A stretch of DNA of 64,000 nt from JAXGTO01 sp040774885 (GTDB lineage Bacteria > Actinomycetota > Coriobacteriia > Coriobacteriales > Eggerthellaceae): positions 66,181-130,180 of the forward strand of contig JAXGTO010000001.1 in the NCBI GenBank assembly GCA_040774885.1, in the 5' to 3' direction. A model generated the notes under the pieces. The model was given only the letters and a program-made list of their open reading frames with translations, did no database searches and was not told the DNA's origin. Both the position numbers and the translations under genes were made by a program. Positions within the stretch are counted from its first letter, which is position 1, and each line of letters opens with the position of its first letter. Shown here piece after piece: positions 43,684-53,175 of the stretch.

Positions 43684-44436
43684 TTATTCGGCAGCCTGCG
43701 TATCCAGTGCCCGATAGGCGTCGGCTACTTCGTGCACGTCACCGGTCATGCGCATGTGGCCATGGTCAAGCCACAGAGCCTTGTTGCATACGCGCTCGAC
43801 CTGGTCGATGCTGTGGCTTACGAACAGCAGCGTGGTGCCGTGGTCGTGCACCAGTTCGTGGATGCGCTTCTCGCACTTTTCTTGGAATAAGAAGTCGCCT
43901 ACGCTCAGCGCTTCGTCCACTACCAGGATATCCGGCGTGGTGGCGGTTGCGATGGCGAAGGCGATACGCGCAACCATGCCGCTCGAATAGTTCTTAAGCG
44001 GCATGTCGATGAAGTCGCGCACTTCGGCGAATTCGACGATTTCATCGAAATGTTCTTGCACGAATTGCTTGCTGTAGCCCAGCAAAGCGCCATTGAGGTA
44101 GGTGTTCTCACGCGCGGTGAGGTCCATGTCGAAGCCGGCGCCGAGTTCGATAAGCGGAGCGATGGTGCCTTCGGCTTCGCATACGCCTTCTGTGGGTTCC
44201 AAAACGCCCGAGATGATCTTGAGCAGCGTTGACTTGCCGCTGCCGTTGACTCCTACGAAGCCCCATTGCTCTCCGGGCTGTATGTCCAGGCAGATGTCAT
44301 CGAGCGCTACGAATTCGCGGTAGAACAGCTCGTGCTTCATCACCTTGATGAAGTACTCTTTCAAGTTGGTCAACTGCTCGTTGGCTATGTTGAAGGACAT
44401 CTTCACATGGTCGATATGTATGATGGGTTCGCTCAT
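43684..44436 (-). CDS. ABC ATPase of the second polysaccharide exporter (short Wzt/RgpD type)
   Basis: The 250-aa subunit shows Walker A GVNGSGKSTLL, signature YSSGMVARIAFA, Walker B DILVVDEALSVGD and H-loop FVSHS. It has no C-terminal carbohydrate-recognition domain. The start MSEPIIHIDHVKMSFN at 44436 is the family N-terminus; 29 upstream residues in frame belong to the permease region and are rejected. It pairs with the permease that ends 28 nt upstream. It differs clearly from the first ATPase (12579), so the two exporters probably carry different polymers. Confidence 0.93.
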   Translation of the reverse strand: MSEPIIHIDHVKMSFNIANEQLTNLKEYFIKVMKHELFYREFVALDDICLDIQPGEQWGFVGVNGSGKSTLLKIISGVLEPTEGVCEAEGTIAPLIELGAGFDMDLTARENTYLNGALLGYSKQFVQEHFDEIVEFAEVRDFIDMPLKNYSSGMVARIAFAIATATTPDILVVDEALSVGDFLFQEKCEKRIHELVHDHGTTLLFVSHSIDQVERVCNKALWLDHGHMRMTGDVHEVADAYRALDTQAAE

Positions 44437-44464
44437 ATCCGGCTTTCGTGTCAACTGCGCGTTT

Positions 44465-45277
44465 TTACACGTACAGGATGAATTTCTTTTCGGTCTTGCG
44501 GAACACCAGCAAGCCCACGACAAAGGTGATCAGCGCCATGGCCAGGCAGATGAGGTTCTCCATGCCGCCCGGATTGGTATGGTACATGGTGATGTCACGG
44601 AAGTAAGTGACGTAGTGATACATCGGGTTGAACATCATGAGCTGCTGCATCCAATCGGGAAGCAGGTCCATGGGGTAGAACAGCGGAGTGGCGTAGGTCC
44701 ATGCCGCGATGACGACGCTCCACAGATGGCAGACGTCACGGAAGAACACGGCCAGCGCCGAAAGCAACAAACCGAGACCCGTGCAGAACAGCAGCATGTA
44801 TACCAGAAGCGCGGGCAAGAAGATGATGTTGATGTCGGGGAATACCTGGAACCATATCATCACCAGCACAACCGCTATCAGCGATATAGCGAAGTTGACC
44901 AGTTGGAACAATACCTGTTCCAACGGGAAGATGGTCTTTTCGATACGCACCTTCTTGATAAGGCTCGATGCATTGATGATGGATGTCATGGCTCCGTTGG
45001 TGGAGTCTTGCATGAGTGTGAACAGCGTTTGGCCCAAAATCAAGTACAAGGGAAAGTGTTCGATGTTGAAGCGGAACATGTAGCTGAACACGGCTGCCAG
45101 CACGCACATCATAAGCAGCGGGTTGAGCACGCTCCACAGCACACCCAAAATGCTGCGGCGATATTTCAGTTTGAAATCGCGCGATACCAGTTCGAACAGC
45201 ACGAATTTGCCATGCTGGAAATCGCGCTTGCGTTTGATGCGCGCTTTTTCTTTCTTGGAAAGTGCGGTTTGTTCCAT
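44465..45277 (-). CDS. ABC-2 permease of the second polysaccharide exporter (Wzm/RgpC type)
   Basis: The 270-aa permease has a basic cytosolic start (KKEKARIKRKRDFQHGKFVLFEL), the interface helix RDFKLKYRRSILGVLWSVLNP, and six membrane segments, ending FRKTEKKFILYV. That interface motif is typical of RgpC/GacD-type rhamnan and O-antigen exporters. The ATG at 45277 is preferred over an in-frame ATG at 45322 because the conserved region begins soon after it. It is followed by its ATPase gene. With rmlADBC and the large GT2 enzymes nearby, a rhamnose-containing chain is the likely cargo (inference). Confidence 0.9.
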   Translation of the reverse strand: MEQTALSKKEKARIKRKRDFQHGKFVLFELVSRDFKLKYRRSILGVLWSVLNPLLMMCVLAAVFSYMFRFNIEHFPLYLILGQTLFTLMQDSTNGAMTSIINASSLIKKVRIEKTIFPLEQVLFQLVNFAISLIAVVLVMIWFQVFPDINIIFLPALLVYMLLFCTGLGLLLSALAVFFRDVCHLWSVVIAAWTYATPLFYPMDLLPDWMQQLMMFNPMYHYVTYFRDITMYHTNPGGMENLICLAMALITFVVGLLVFRKTEKKFILYV

Positions 45278-45419
45278 GCCTGTGCTTTCAATAGGGTGCA
45301 GGGTTAAAACCATCTTGCCCATTTTAGCGGTCTTGGATGAGACGCGGTACCCAAGCTACCTGTTTGTTTCTTGAAGATGAGGAAAGATGTTCAAGGCAGT
45401 TTGCCAGAGGAGAAGGTTG

Positions 45420-46547
45420 TCAGTTGCGCGCAAATCGGTCTTTCAAGGCGGTGGGCAGGCTGGTCAGAGCGCGTCCCACTCTGAAAGTGGTCGAATCCAT
45501 CACTTGGGAACGGCCTTCTTCATGCGATGCGCGGCGCAAAGCTTCTTGAGCTTTCCGTTCGCACCTCCACAGTTCGAACACGCTTTTTGTCGGATCGTCG
45601 GCGGCGATGCTGCGAATCAAGTCGCAATAAACGGGATAGTCGAACATAGTTGCGGGCTGACCGGCCAATTCGAGCTGCTGCAGTCCATCGCCATGGAGCA
45701 ATCGGAGCGTTTCATTGAAAGCATCCCAAGTGTGCAGGCCGTAAAGGTTGACCAGAACGCACAAGCTGGCCCAGTTCACGTATTCGCGTTGCATGCGGCC
45801 ATACAGACCGTTGTCGTGCAGGAAAGCCAAGAACAGTCGGCAGGCCTCGATGAAATCGAACGGATGCGAATCAAGTGTCTGCGTGCTTGCGTTTTTACTG
45901 CCCACGCGATACAGGTAGAGTTCTTCATCGAGAAGCGCAATGGTTTTTGCCAGACAGAGCGCCTCGCAGGTGAAGGGCAGGTCTTCGGTGCGGTACAGCG
46001 CGGGGAAGCGCAGTTGGTTATCTTCGATGAAGGCGCGGCGAAACAGCTTGTCCCAGGGCCAGTTGCGAAAGGTCTGCAACAGACCAGTTGCATTGGTTTC
46101 GCTGTTGAAGGTTTCCGGCCACTTCGACCCGTCCCATCTGTCGGGGCTTGTGCGGTCTTTTCCTGTTGCGTCTTCCAGATGCCGTGCTTGGTAGATGACG
46201 ATGTCGGCTTGCGTTTGCCGTGCTCGATCGATGGCGTGTTGCGCCAGCTGGGGACGAATGCGGTCGTCGGAATCGAAGAACAGCACGTATTTACCGCGTG
46301 CGGCATCGAGCCCCGTGTTGCGGGCTATTCCAGGGCCGGCATTTTCTTTGGATATCACGCGGATGCGGGAATCACGCTGCATCCATTGGTCCAAAACGCC
46401 GGTGGTGGTGTCCGTGGATCCGTCGTCGACGCAGATGACCTCGAAATCCTTGAAGGTCTGCGCGCGTACATCGCCCAGAAGATCGCCGATATGATCGGCT
46501 GCGTTATAAACGGGGATGATGATCGATATGGCAGGTGAAGAAGCCAT
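45420..46547 (-). CDS. Family 2 glycosyltransferase
   Basis: The 375-aa GT2 has ISIIIPVYNAADHIGDLL, VDDGSTDTT, GPGIARNTGLD and the DSDDRIR metal motif. The second half includes WPWDKLFRRAFIEDNQLRF and EDLPFTCEAL, common in capsule GT2 enzymes, and it ends TFRVGRALTSLPTALKDRF. The ATG at 46547 is chosen; a TTG three codons upstream is possible. The gene follows galE by 12 nt on the minus strand, and the ABC permease is the next gene downstream after a 142-nt gap. Donor sugar unknown, though galE next door hints at galactose. Confidence 0.87.
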   Translation of the reverse strand: MASSPAISIIIPVYNAADHIGDLLGDVRAQTFKDFEVICVDDGSTDTTTGVLDQWMQRDSRIRVISKENAGPGIARNTGLDAARGKYVLFFDSDDRIRPQLAQHAIDRARQTQADIVIYQARHLEDATGKDRTSPDRWDGSKWPETFNSETNATGLLQTFRNWPWDKLFRRAFIEDNQLRFPALYRTEDLPFTCEALCLAKTIALLDEELYLYRVGSKNASTQTLDSHPFDFIEACRLFLAFLHDNGLYGRMQREYVNWASLCVLVNLYGLHTWDAFNETLRLLHGDGLQQLELAGQPATMFDYPVYCDLIRSIAADDPTKSVFELWRCERKAQEALRRASHEEGRSQVMDSTTFRVGRALTSLPTALKDRFARN

Positions 46548-46559
46548 AAGGGCCAAACC

Positions 46560-47687
46560 TCAGTCGCCGTAGCCGTCTGGATTGAGCGACTGCCAGCGCC
46601 AGCTATCTGCGCACATGCGGTCCAAGTCGTATTCGGCGGTCCAGCCCATTTCATCACGTGCCTTGTCGCAGGCTGCGTAGTTTTCTGCCACATCGCCCGG
46701 ACGGCGGGGGTCGATTTGATAGGGAATCTGCTTTCCGCAGGCTTTCCCGAACGCATGGATCACATCGAGCACGCTGCTGCCGGTTCCGGTGCCCAGGTTG
46801 AACACGGCCACGCCGCGGCGCACGCCATCGGGCGCAGGGGTTCCCATGATGCTGCCCGGGTCGTCCATTTTTCCCGTTCCCACGCGTCCGTCCAACCAGG
46901 CCAGCGCCTGTACGTGGCCGCGGCCCAGATCCACAACGTGGATGTAGTCGCGCACGCCGGTGCCGTCGGGGGTGGGATAGTCGTCGCCGTACACATGGAC
47001 GCGTTCCAGCTTGCCCACGGCTACTTGCGCCACGTAGGGCAGCAGGTTGTTGGGGATGCCCGCCGGGTCTTCGCCGATGAGACCGCTTTCATGCGCGCCG
47101 ATGGGGTTGAAGTAGCGCAGCAGCACCACGGACCATTCATCGTCGGCCTTGTAGAGGTCGGTCAAGATGCGCTCGATCATCACCTTTGTTTCGCCGTAGG
47201 GGTTGGTCGATGGCGCCATGGGGCATTTTTCGGTGATGGGCGTGAAGGCGGGCTCACCATATACGGTTGCGCTGCTCGAGAAGATGATGCGTTTGACGTT
47301 GTGGCTGCGCATAACATCGAGCAGCACCAACGTGCCCGCAACATTGTTCCAGTAGTATTCCAAAGGCTTGAAGGTGCTTTCGCCCACTGCTTTGAAGCCT
47401 GCAAAATGGATGCAGGCGTCGATTTGGTTTTCGGAAAAGACGCGCTCCAATCCATCTTTGTCCAGAATGCTGCATTCGTAGAATGACAGGTTCGAACCGG
47501 CATCTCCGGCTATGCGTCGGATGCGATCAACCGATTTGAGGCTGGCGTTGCTGAGATCGTCGACGATGACCACCTTGTATCCGCGCGTCAGCAGTTCCAC
47601 GCACGTATGGCTGCCGATGAACCCGGCGCCGCCGGTTACCAAGATGGTAGCGGGGGAGTGCGTCCCCAGTTTGTCCGTATCGCTCAT
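46560..47687 (-). CDS. galE: UDP-glucose 4-epimerase
   Basis: GalE interconverts UDP-glucose and UDP-galactose. The 375-aa extended SDR has VTGGAGFIGSHTCVEL at residues 17-32, HFAGFKAVGES, SSSATVYGEP, the catalytic NPYGETK, and RYFNPIGAHESG, all diagnostic of GalE. AGGGGC lies just before the ATG at 47687; a longer in-frame start upstream (47741) adds residues unlike the family. UDP-galactose would feed Glf (21105) and galactosyltransferases. It heads the part of the operon with a GT2 and the second ABC exporter. Confidence 0.95.
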   Translation of the reverse strand: MSDTDKLGTHSPATILVTGGAGFIGSHTCVELLTRGYKVVIVDDLSNASLKSVDRIRRIAGDAGSNLSFYECSILDKDGLERVFSENQIDACIHFAGFKAVGESTFKPLEYYWNNVAGTLVLLDVMRSHNVKRIIFSSSATVYGEPAFTPITEKCPMAPSTNPYGETKVMIERILTDLYKADDEWSVVLLRYFNPIGAHESGLIGEDPAGIPNNLLPYVAQVAVGKLERVHVYGDDYPTPDGTGVRDYIHVVDLGRGHVQALAWLDGRVGTGKMDDPGSIMGTPAPDGVRRGVAVFNLGTGTGSSVLDVIHAFGKACGKQIPYQIDPRRPGDVAENYAACDKARDEMGWTAEYDLDRMCADSWRWQSLNPDGYGD

Positions 47688-47795
47688 GTTGCCCCTGTCT
47701 ATCGAATGCTCGAAGTGTCTACAGCATACCAAATGCTGCACTGTCGAGTAGTTCGACCATGCAGGCTACATTTCCAGCAGGGAAGCTTTGTAGGG

Positions 47796-49655
47796 CTATG
47801 CCACAAACTTCTCAGCGTAGACGAACATGAGCGTAGCGAAGAGCAGCATTACGCCGACTCCGAAGCAGATGCCTTCGGTAACGTTGCGGTTGCGAGGTAC
47901 GGGGAACTTGAAATTGAGGCACAGGGCGAAGAATGGGAGCAGCAAAGGTAGCAGATAGCGTCCCTGCACTCCGGCGATGCTGGACGATCCCACGGAATTG
48001 AAGCTGATATAGAGGGCGGTAATGATGAGTCCCAGAGTAACAGCGCAGCTAGCAAACGATGCAATCCAATAGTGCGGCTTTGCAAAAGAGCGGGAGTCTT
48101 TAGCCCGGCTTGCCAATGCAACGAGCGGCAAGGCTAAAATGTAAAGTCTTCCAATATTGATGCATGCTTCTTGGTTTGAAAATGCAGGATAAGCAAGCGC
48201 GGTTATATGCATGCCGGCTTCGTTAATGTTTCCCAGCTCGGCTTGGCACCACTGGAGCACCGTTAGCAGATAAGTGATTGGGTTGGACAGGATGAAGGAA
48301 ATCTGCCCAGATGAATTGACCCCCTCTGACCCCCGCAAATCGGTAGGAGCTCCATTGAACAGCATGGGAACAGCGAAGGTGGCCATTACGGCTGCCGTCG
48401 ATGCGATGACGGCGATGCGCCAGTGCGCGGGTTTCACTTTTCCGGTGAGTTTAGACTTCGGCATTACCAGCAATATCAGCATAAGCGGGAAATATACTGC
48501 CTTCGGTCCCAAGCCCAAGACGAATGCGGCAATGATTTTGAAAGCATCCGAAGGCCTAAGTGGTTCGTTGCGTTGCAAAACGCCGATATAACAGGCGAAT
48601 CCATATATGGTGCAAGCAGTGAGCCAGGGATCGTACGAATAATTTGATGCTAAGAAAATGCAGACAGGCAGTAGGGCGATGAATGCCGCCAGGGCTTTTT
48701 TCGATACAAGCTTTCGGATGCCCATGAAGACCATGATTGCATAGAAGAGCAAGTTGGCGAATTTTCCGAGGGCATATTGAATGCTGAATGAAGCATGGAG
48801 CAAGCGACCCACCCAGAGACCGACAGCGCTGGGGATGTACCCAATGGAAGAGTAGGCAATGGGTGACAAATTGAGAGATGTCTGGTTGTCTTTCTGAACA
48901 ACCGGATTGTCGGAATCGCCTGTTTCATCCATTTGGTCACGCTGAGAATCAAGGGTGGAAAGGCTGTAATACTCCTCTTGAGGGGATAGAGTCAAATAGC
49001 TGGTAAGATTTGTAATCGATATGTCGGCTGTTGTGTAATCTGCCCGACCGAGATATGAAATCGATACCGATTGATCGTAGTGGATCTGGTCGTCCCAAGA
49101 AACGACAGATGAAACCGGGGCGTTGAAGCAGAGGAACGACCCGAACAACAGGGCGGCAAGCAGGAAGAACCATTCCAATTTGCGAAACAGGTGCTGCCTG
49201 AATATCGCCATTGCTGCTATCACGATTGCAAGCGAAACACACAGCCAAGTGAGCGGCAATGGTTCTGAAAACTCAGTGGTAATCGTTATAAGAGCGGATA
49301 CGGCTGTTCCGCAAAGAATCCCAATTGCCAATACGGCAAGAACGCGTTTGCCATTCTTTGCAAAAAAACTCTTTAGCACGGATAACGCTTTTGAAAGCCT
49401 ATCACGCCAATCGAAATGGATGGAAAGCATCAAGAAGAAAAACGAGATAACGGTAAATATCGCAATACGGCGTAAACTCCAGTCATCCAAGTTGACGACG
49501 CTTTGGAGCGGAGCGCCAAACAGCGTGCCGGCTTCCAAGACAATGCCGCAGGCCAAGGAAGCAGCGACGTAGAGCACGACGGTTTTCGCGTTATGAGAGC
49601 GCGCGGCGGCGCTAGTCGTGTTCGGTGATGCATGCCGGTCGTGTTCAGCGGTCAT
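47796..49655 (-). CDS. DUF2142-family polytopic membrane protein (GT-C-like)
   Basis: The 619-aa protein has about 13 membrane helices. The first large outer loop holds SVVSWDDQIHYDQSVS with an acidic site, and later PVCIFLASNYSYDPWLTAC, features of DUF2142. The family has a GT-C-like fold and is found in rhamnan and capsule loci, where it may attach side-chain sugars from lipid carriers on the outer face. Its place between galE and a Wzx-type flippase, close to a GacI/GacJ-like pair, suggests it is the outer-leaflet transferase of that module (inference). A 160-nt gap without a gene separates it from the flippase. Confidence 0.83.
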   Translation of the reverse strand: MTAEHDRHASPNTTSAAARSHNAKTVVLYVAASLACGIVLEAGTLFGAPLQSVVNLDDWSLRRIAIFTVISFFFLMLSIHFDWRDRLSKALSVLKSFFAKNGKRVLAVLAIGILCGTAVSALITITTEFSEPLPLTWLCVSLAIVIAAMAIFRQHLFRKLEWFFLLAALLFGSFLCFNAPVSSVVSWDDQIHYDQSVSISYLGRADYTTADISITNLTSYLTLSPQEEYYSLSTLDSQRDQMDETGDSDNPVVQKDNQTSLNLSPIAYSSIGYIPSAVGLWVGRLLHASFSIQYALGKFANLLFYAIMVFMGIRKLVSKKALAAFIALLPVCIFLASNYSYDPWLTACTIYGFACYIGVLQRNEPLRPSDAFKIIAAFVLGLGPKAVYFPLMLILLVMPKSKLTGKVKPAHWRIAVIASTAAVMATFAVPMLFNGAPTDLRGSEGVNSSGQISFILSNPITYLLTVLQWCQAELGNINEAGMHITALAYPAFSNQEACINIGRLYILALPLVALASRAKDSRSFAKPHYWIASFASCAVTLGLIITALYISFNSVGSSSIAGVQGRYLLPLLLPFFALCLNFKFPVPRNRNVTEGICFGVGVMLLFATLMFVYAEKFVA

Positions 49656-49815
49656 TATTTCTATTCTCCCCTTGAAAGTAAATGCGTTTGGTCGTGCAGA
49701 TCGTAGGCGTGGGGTTTTTCCGTAGTGCTTTTATTGAGCACATCGTCCCTGTTGGTTGCTTTAAACGGCAATAGCATACCAAATGCCAACTGTCTGGGTT
49801 CAGCCGACATCGGCG

Positions 49816-51066
49816 TTATATTTCGGCTTTGTTCTGAGAACGGGTTCTTAGTATTCGCCATAGTCCCAAAGCGAAACCGACACCGGCTCCGGTAATAATT
49901 GCAAAATTGATGCCATTCATATAGAACAGCGGAATGTAGATCAGAGCGCTGCCGATGGAGCATGCAAGTGCAATTGCATTGCATGCCAGCAGCCAATGCA
50001 TATCGCGCACCACAATGAGAACATCGTCGATATACATCAATAGGCCGATGCATCCGGTGGCGATGAGTACATAGGGGAAAAGATATATTGAGCTTGCAAT
50101 GGACTCGCCATATACCATTTGCAGGAGCGGCCCGCCAAAGGCTGAAAGTACTGCAATAAGCAGGGCAATTACTGCCACCATGATGGTCAAGATTCGGGTG
50201 AAGGATGCATGGAAGGATCGCTCGCTTTGGTGGATCCAGGCGCGCGTAAGAGCGCCGATTGCTGGCATATACAGGTAGGTTGCTGCCACTTGCACCAGCA
50301 CTGCGGGTGTGGCCACAGCGGCATATATCCCCAAGGCATCATCGCCAAAGGTCAAGCCGAAATACTGGCGAACTACTGACACTACGGCATTGGCGCACAG
50401 GCTCGCTAACATAGCTGGCAAGCAGATACGCGCTAGGCTTATGGCCGACTTCGGTTTGATGGAAGGGCGAACTGAACCGAACAGGTGCACATGGGGGAGA
50501 TCGAATAGAAGCGTTACGCACATGCAGCATAGGGCCATGCTTATGATGGCTATGTTCAGGCTGGCTCCTGCCACCAACGGTGTGCAAAAAGCAGTAAGCG
50601 ATACGAATCCCCTAATTAGCTGACTTTTACCGATGTAGTCCATGCGCTCGTTCTTCTGATAGATACCGTAGATCACATCAGAAAAAGTCTCGTCTGCTTT
50701 GAACAGTAGGTAGAGCATGGAAGCAAGCAGTAGGCTGGAATCAGTTCCGATTGCCAGTAAGTATAAAAAACAAAACAATGCACCGCCCACGATAGTGATG
50801 AAACGAAAAGCGATGTAATTTTGCGAGCTGAACTGCCCTTCAAGGTCCGAAACCTGGTAGGTGCGTATTTTGTATAGCGCAATAGAAGCGAAGATAATCC
50901 CCGCCGACATGGCGAAGGCTAAAATGCCGGAGTTCCCATACCCTGTTGAAAGAGTTACCACCAGAACCGTGGTTAGCCATTGACAACCCAGATAGAACAA
51001 GCACCCGATGGAGTTCCATAGGGTGTTCTGTTTCAGGCTAAGGGCTTCTGTCTTGCTGTTAGGCAT
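49816..51066 (-). CDS. Wzx-type polysaccharide flippase
   Basis: The 416-aa membrane protein has about 12 helices and the MOP/PST-family start LSLKQNTLWNSIGCLFYLGCQWLT split over two blocks, with DALGIYAAVATPAVLVQVAATYLY in the second half. It would flip undecaprenyl-linked sugars or repeat units. The ATG at 51066 gives the usual family N-terminus; an in-frame ATG at 51111 would add 15 residues. Neither has a clear ribosome site. In the streptococcal group A carbohydrate locus the similar protein GacK flips the side-chain precursor made by GacI/GacJ, whose counterparts lie just upstream here. Confidence 0.88.
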   Translation of the reverse strand: MPNSKTEALSLKQNTLWNSIGCLFYLGCQWLTTVLVVTLSTGYGNSGILAFAMSAGIIFASIALYKIRTYQVSDLEGQFSSQNYIAFRFITIVGGALFCFLYLLAIGTDSSLLLASMLYLLFKADETFSDVIYGIYQKNERMDYIGKSQLIRGFVSLTAFCTPLVAGASLNIAIISMALCCMCVTLLFDLPHVHLFGSVRPSIKPKSAISLARICLPAMLASLCANAVVSVVRQYFGLTFGDDALGIYAAVATPAVLVQVAATYLYMPAIGALTRAWIHQSERSFHASFTRILTIMVAVIALLIAVLSAFGGPLLQMVYGESIASSIYLFPYVLIATGCIGLLMYIDDVLIVVRDMHWLLACNAIALACSIGSALIYIPLFYMNGINFAIITGAGVGFALGLWRILRTRSQNKAEI

Positions 51067-51231
51067 GATGTCGAGTATAGAGCCGTTTGGCAACTTTACG
51101 ACGAACTTCATAGCGTAGACGGAACTTGACGTAGCAAAAATACCCGATGGCAGTATCGCAGAGCATTACTTTACGATTCTTCGGAAACGCTTGCAGCCGA
51201 TGTCGATTTGCCAAAATGAAAACAGACCAAT

Positions 51232-52032
51232 TCAGCTGACGTTGTTGCTTTTTTCTCCTTGGGAATAGATTCGATTGATGGCATGGGCAATGGGTGCAGG
51301 CCAAAATCTGCGGAACATCTCGAAGTCTTCTTGCCCTCGTTCGCCGTCTTCAATAATGGCCGTGGTTTCGCTTCCCTTGTGAATCCGATGGTACATAAGG
51401 ATGGCATCGTCATAAAGGAAATCACCTTGGTAATCAGCGATGCGGGCCCATGCATCCCAGTCTAGATTGCTTTTCATGCCGGCGATGAAAATAGGGTCGG
51501 GCAGATTTCGGCAAGCCAGGGTTACTGAAGGGCAGCAGATGGCGGAACCAAGTGATAGGATACGTCGACGCACGAATTGGCTGCCGGCAAAGCGTCCCGA
51601 TTTTAGTGGCGCTAGCATCTTGCGCTTGGTGGAAAGCAGTCTATTATCGTCAACTTGCTTGCTGTCGCGCAGTTCGCCATAGTTACTGAAAAAAATGAGG
51701 GGATGTTTAGAAGCCTCCAGAAGCAAGCGAGCATGTTCAGCATAGTTGGGGCAGTAAGTGTCGTCTTGATGTGCAATGGTAACGAAGGGTGCATTGGCGG
51801 TTGCAACGGCAAAGTTCCAGTCGCTACCGATGCCGGGAGCACCTGGGTTCACCACCAAAGGCACGCTGTATTTCGAGGCTTGCTCTTCAATATGGGCATT
51901 GGGGGTTGCTGTGGTGATGATGACGCGGGAATGGACCGTCTGAGCCATCAAGCTATCGAGGCAATCTCCCAGGAACGGACTCTCTTTGTATGCTGTGACC
52001 GCAAAGACATGATCCGACCAAATATCATTCAT
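51232..52032 (-). CDS. Family 2 glycosyltransferase
   Basis: The 266-aa GT2 has HVFAVTAYKESPFLGDCLDSL at the start, VNPGAPGIGSDWNFAVA, and IAHQDDTYCPNYAE with the metal-binding acidic pair near residue 88. It ends SQGEKSNNVS, and the EKSN motif is typical of this subfamily close to its C-terminus. A six-A run on the coding strand follows that motif, and another frame stays open for about 60 further codons, so a longer protein after a frameshift is conceivable. It starts 10 nt after the DUF2304 gene and precedes the flippase. Substrate unknown. Confidence 0.83.
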   Translation of the reverse strand: MNDIWSDHVFAVTAYKESPFLGDCLDSLMAQTVHSRVIITTATPNAHIEEQASKYSVPLVVNPGAPGIGSDWNFAVATANAPFVTIAHQDDTYCPNYAEHARLLLEASKHPLIFFSNYGELRDSKQVDDNRLLSTKRKMLAPLKSGRFAGSQFVRRRILSLGSAICCPSVTLACRNLPDPIFIAGMKSNLDWDAWARIADYQGDFLYDDAILMYHRIHKGSETTAIIEDGERGQEDFEMFRRFWPAPIAHAINRIYSQGEKSNNVS

Positions 52033-52041
52033 TGGAGATTC

Positions 52042-52449
52042 CTATCGAATCTTGCCAGGTTGGTTTGGTCGCTCCAGTTCTTGCGCTGCCTTCTTGGAGG
52101 CGTCTCCAATGCGCTCATAGTGCTCAAGACGGTCGATGGCAACTTGCTGGCTGAGTTCCTTCACCTTGGTTTCGAGCTGCGACGTATGGCGGCTGGTGTA
52201 GAAGCACTTTACCAACAGCACGAAGATGAAGAATAAGAAGATGAAATTGACTGGAGCGGATATTCCGGTAACATCCGCGCACCAACTGGCGATCTGCGGA
52301 AAGATGCTCAAAATGAGAATGAGCAGCGAAAGGAAAATCCAGAACAGCGAGTCCTCGATGCGCATTTTCGATTTGCCTATGCCGCGCATCACAAAAGCGG
52401 CCAGGCAGATTGAAGCGATAATCAATACTATGCGGAGAGCAAAAGACAT
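52042..52449 (-). CDS. DUF2304 small membrane protein (GacJ-like)
   Basis: The 135-aa protein has three membrane helices (about 4-22, 34-52, 66-84) and a cytosolic C-terminal helix of coiled-coil character (SQLETKVKELSQQVAIDRLEH, in two heptad stretches). DUF2304 proteins sit next to a GT2; in Streptococcus pyogenes GacJ binds and stimulates the GT2 GacI that makes a GlcNAc-phosphate-undecaprenol donor. The same pair is here: the GT2 gene ends 14 nt upstream. It should act as membrane partner of that GT2. Confidence 0.88.
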   Translation of the reverse strand: MSFALRIVLIIASICLAAFVMRGIGKSKMRIEDSLFWIFLSLLILILSIFPQIASWCADVTGISAPVNFIFLFFIFVLLVKCFYTSRHTSQLETKVKELSQQVAIDRLEHYERIGDASKKAAQELERPNQPGKIR

Positions 52450-52463
52450 GGTCGATCACCTGC

Positions 52464-53156
52464 CTATCGGAAAAATTGGATGAACAGCACTGAGCAGATC
52501 ATCCGTGCCATGTAGGATACTGAGCTTTTGACATTGAGGTAGCTCTCACCGGCAATGCGTTCATCCATAGATACCTGCACCTCGGTGACGCGAGCTTGTT
52601 TTTTACGAATCAGATACGCCAACGTATCGGGCTCGGGTCCAAGGTTGGGTCCGAAGGCAAGTTCCTCGATCATTCGCTTGCCGTAGGCCCGCATTCCCGA
52701 TGTCGGGTCGCTGATGGTCTGATGGCACGTGAGCTTGATCAGTGAAGAGATGATGTTGCTGCCCACCATGCGCATGCTCTTGGGCTTGTTTTCGGTTACG
52801 AATCGCGACCCGATGACGATGTCGTTGCCAGGCATCGCAGATACCAGCGCATCCAGGCAATCTGCGCGATGTTGCCCATCGGCATCGAATTGAATTGCGC
52901 AATCGTAATCCATACGCTGGGCGTACTTTATGCCGGCTTGGAATGCTCCAGCCAAACCGAGATTGATGGGCAGGTCCAAGAACCGATATCCGCGTCTGCG
53001 GCAAATATCGGCCGTGGCGTCTTTGGATCCGTCGTTGATGACCAGATAATCGTAGTTTGCGTAGTCATTGCGAATCTCGTCGACAACGCGCTCGATGTTC
53101 TCTGCCTCGTTGTAGGCAGGGATTATCAGAAGAGTTCTCGGCCGCCGCTCTCTCAT
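52464..53156 (-). CDS. GT2 lipid-phosphate glycosyltransferase (GacI/DPM1-like)
   Basis: The 230-aa GT2 resembles dolichol-phosphate-mannose-synthase-type enzymes: LLIIPAYNEAENIERVVDEI, VINDGSKDAT, GLAGAFQAGI and the catalytic QFDADGQHRAD near residue 95, then SDPTSGMRAYG. It lacks C-terminal membrane helices, which the neighbouring DUF2304 protein would supply. By analogy with GacI it would make a sugar-phosphate-undecaprenol donor for outer-face side-chain addition. The ATG at 53156 is preferred; an upstream start at 53192 overlaps the previous gene. Confidence 0.88.
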   Translation of the reverse strand: MRERRPRTLLIIPAYNEAENIERVVDEIRNDYANYDYLVINDGSKDATADICRRRGYRFLDLPINLGLAGAFQAGIKYAQRMDYDCAIQFDADGQHRADCLDALVSAMPGNDIVIGSRFVTENKPKSMRMVGSNIISSLIKLTCHQTISDPTSGMRAYGKRMIEELAFGPNLGPEPDTLAYLIRKKQARVTEVQVSMDERIAGESYLNVKSSVSYMARMICSVLFIQFFR

Positions 53157-53175
53157 GTCAATCCGTTCTTGTAGA

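Noticed and set aside
45387..46538. 383-codon open frame on the plus strand
   Set aside because: It is antisense to a GT2 with all motifs and has no recognisable domain or ribosome site.
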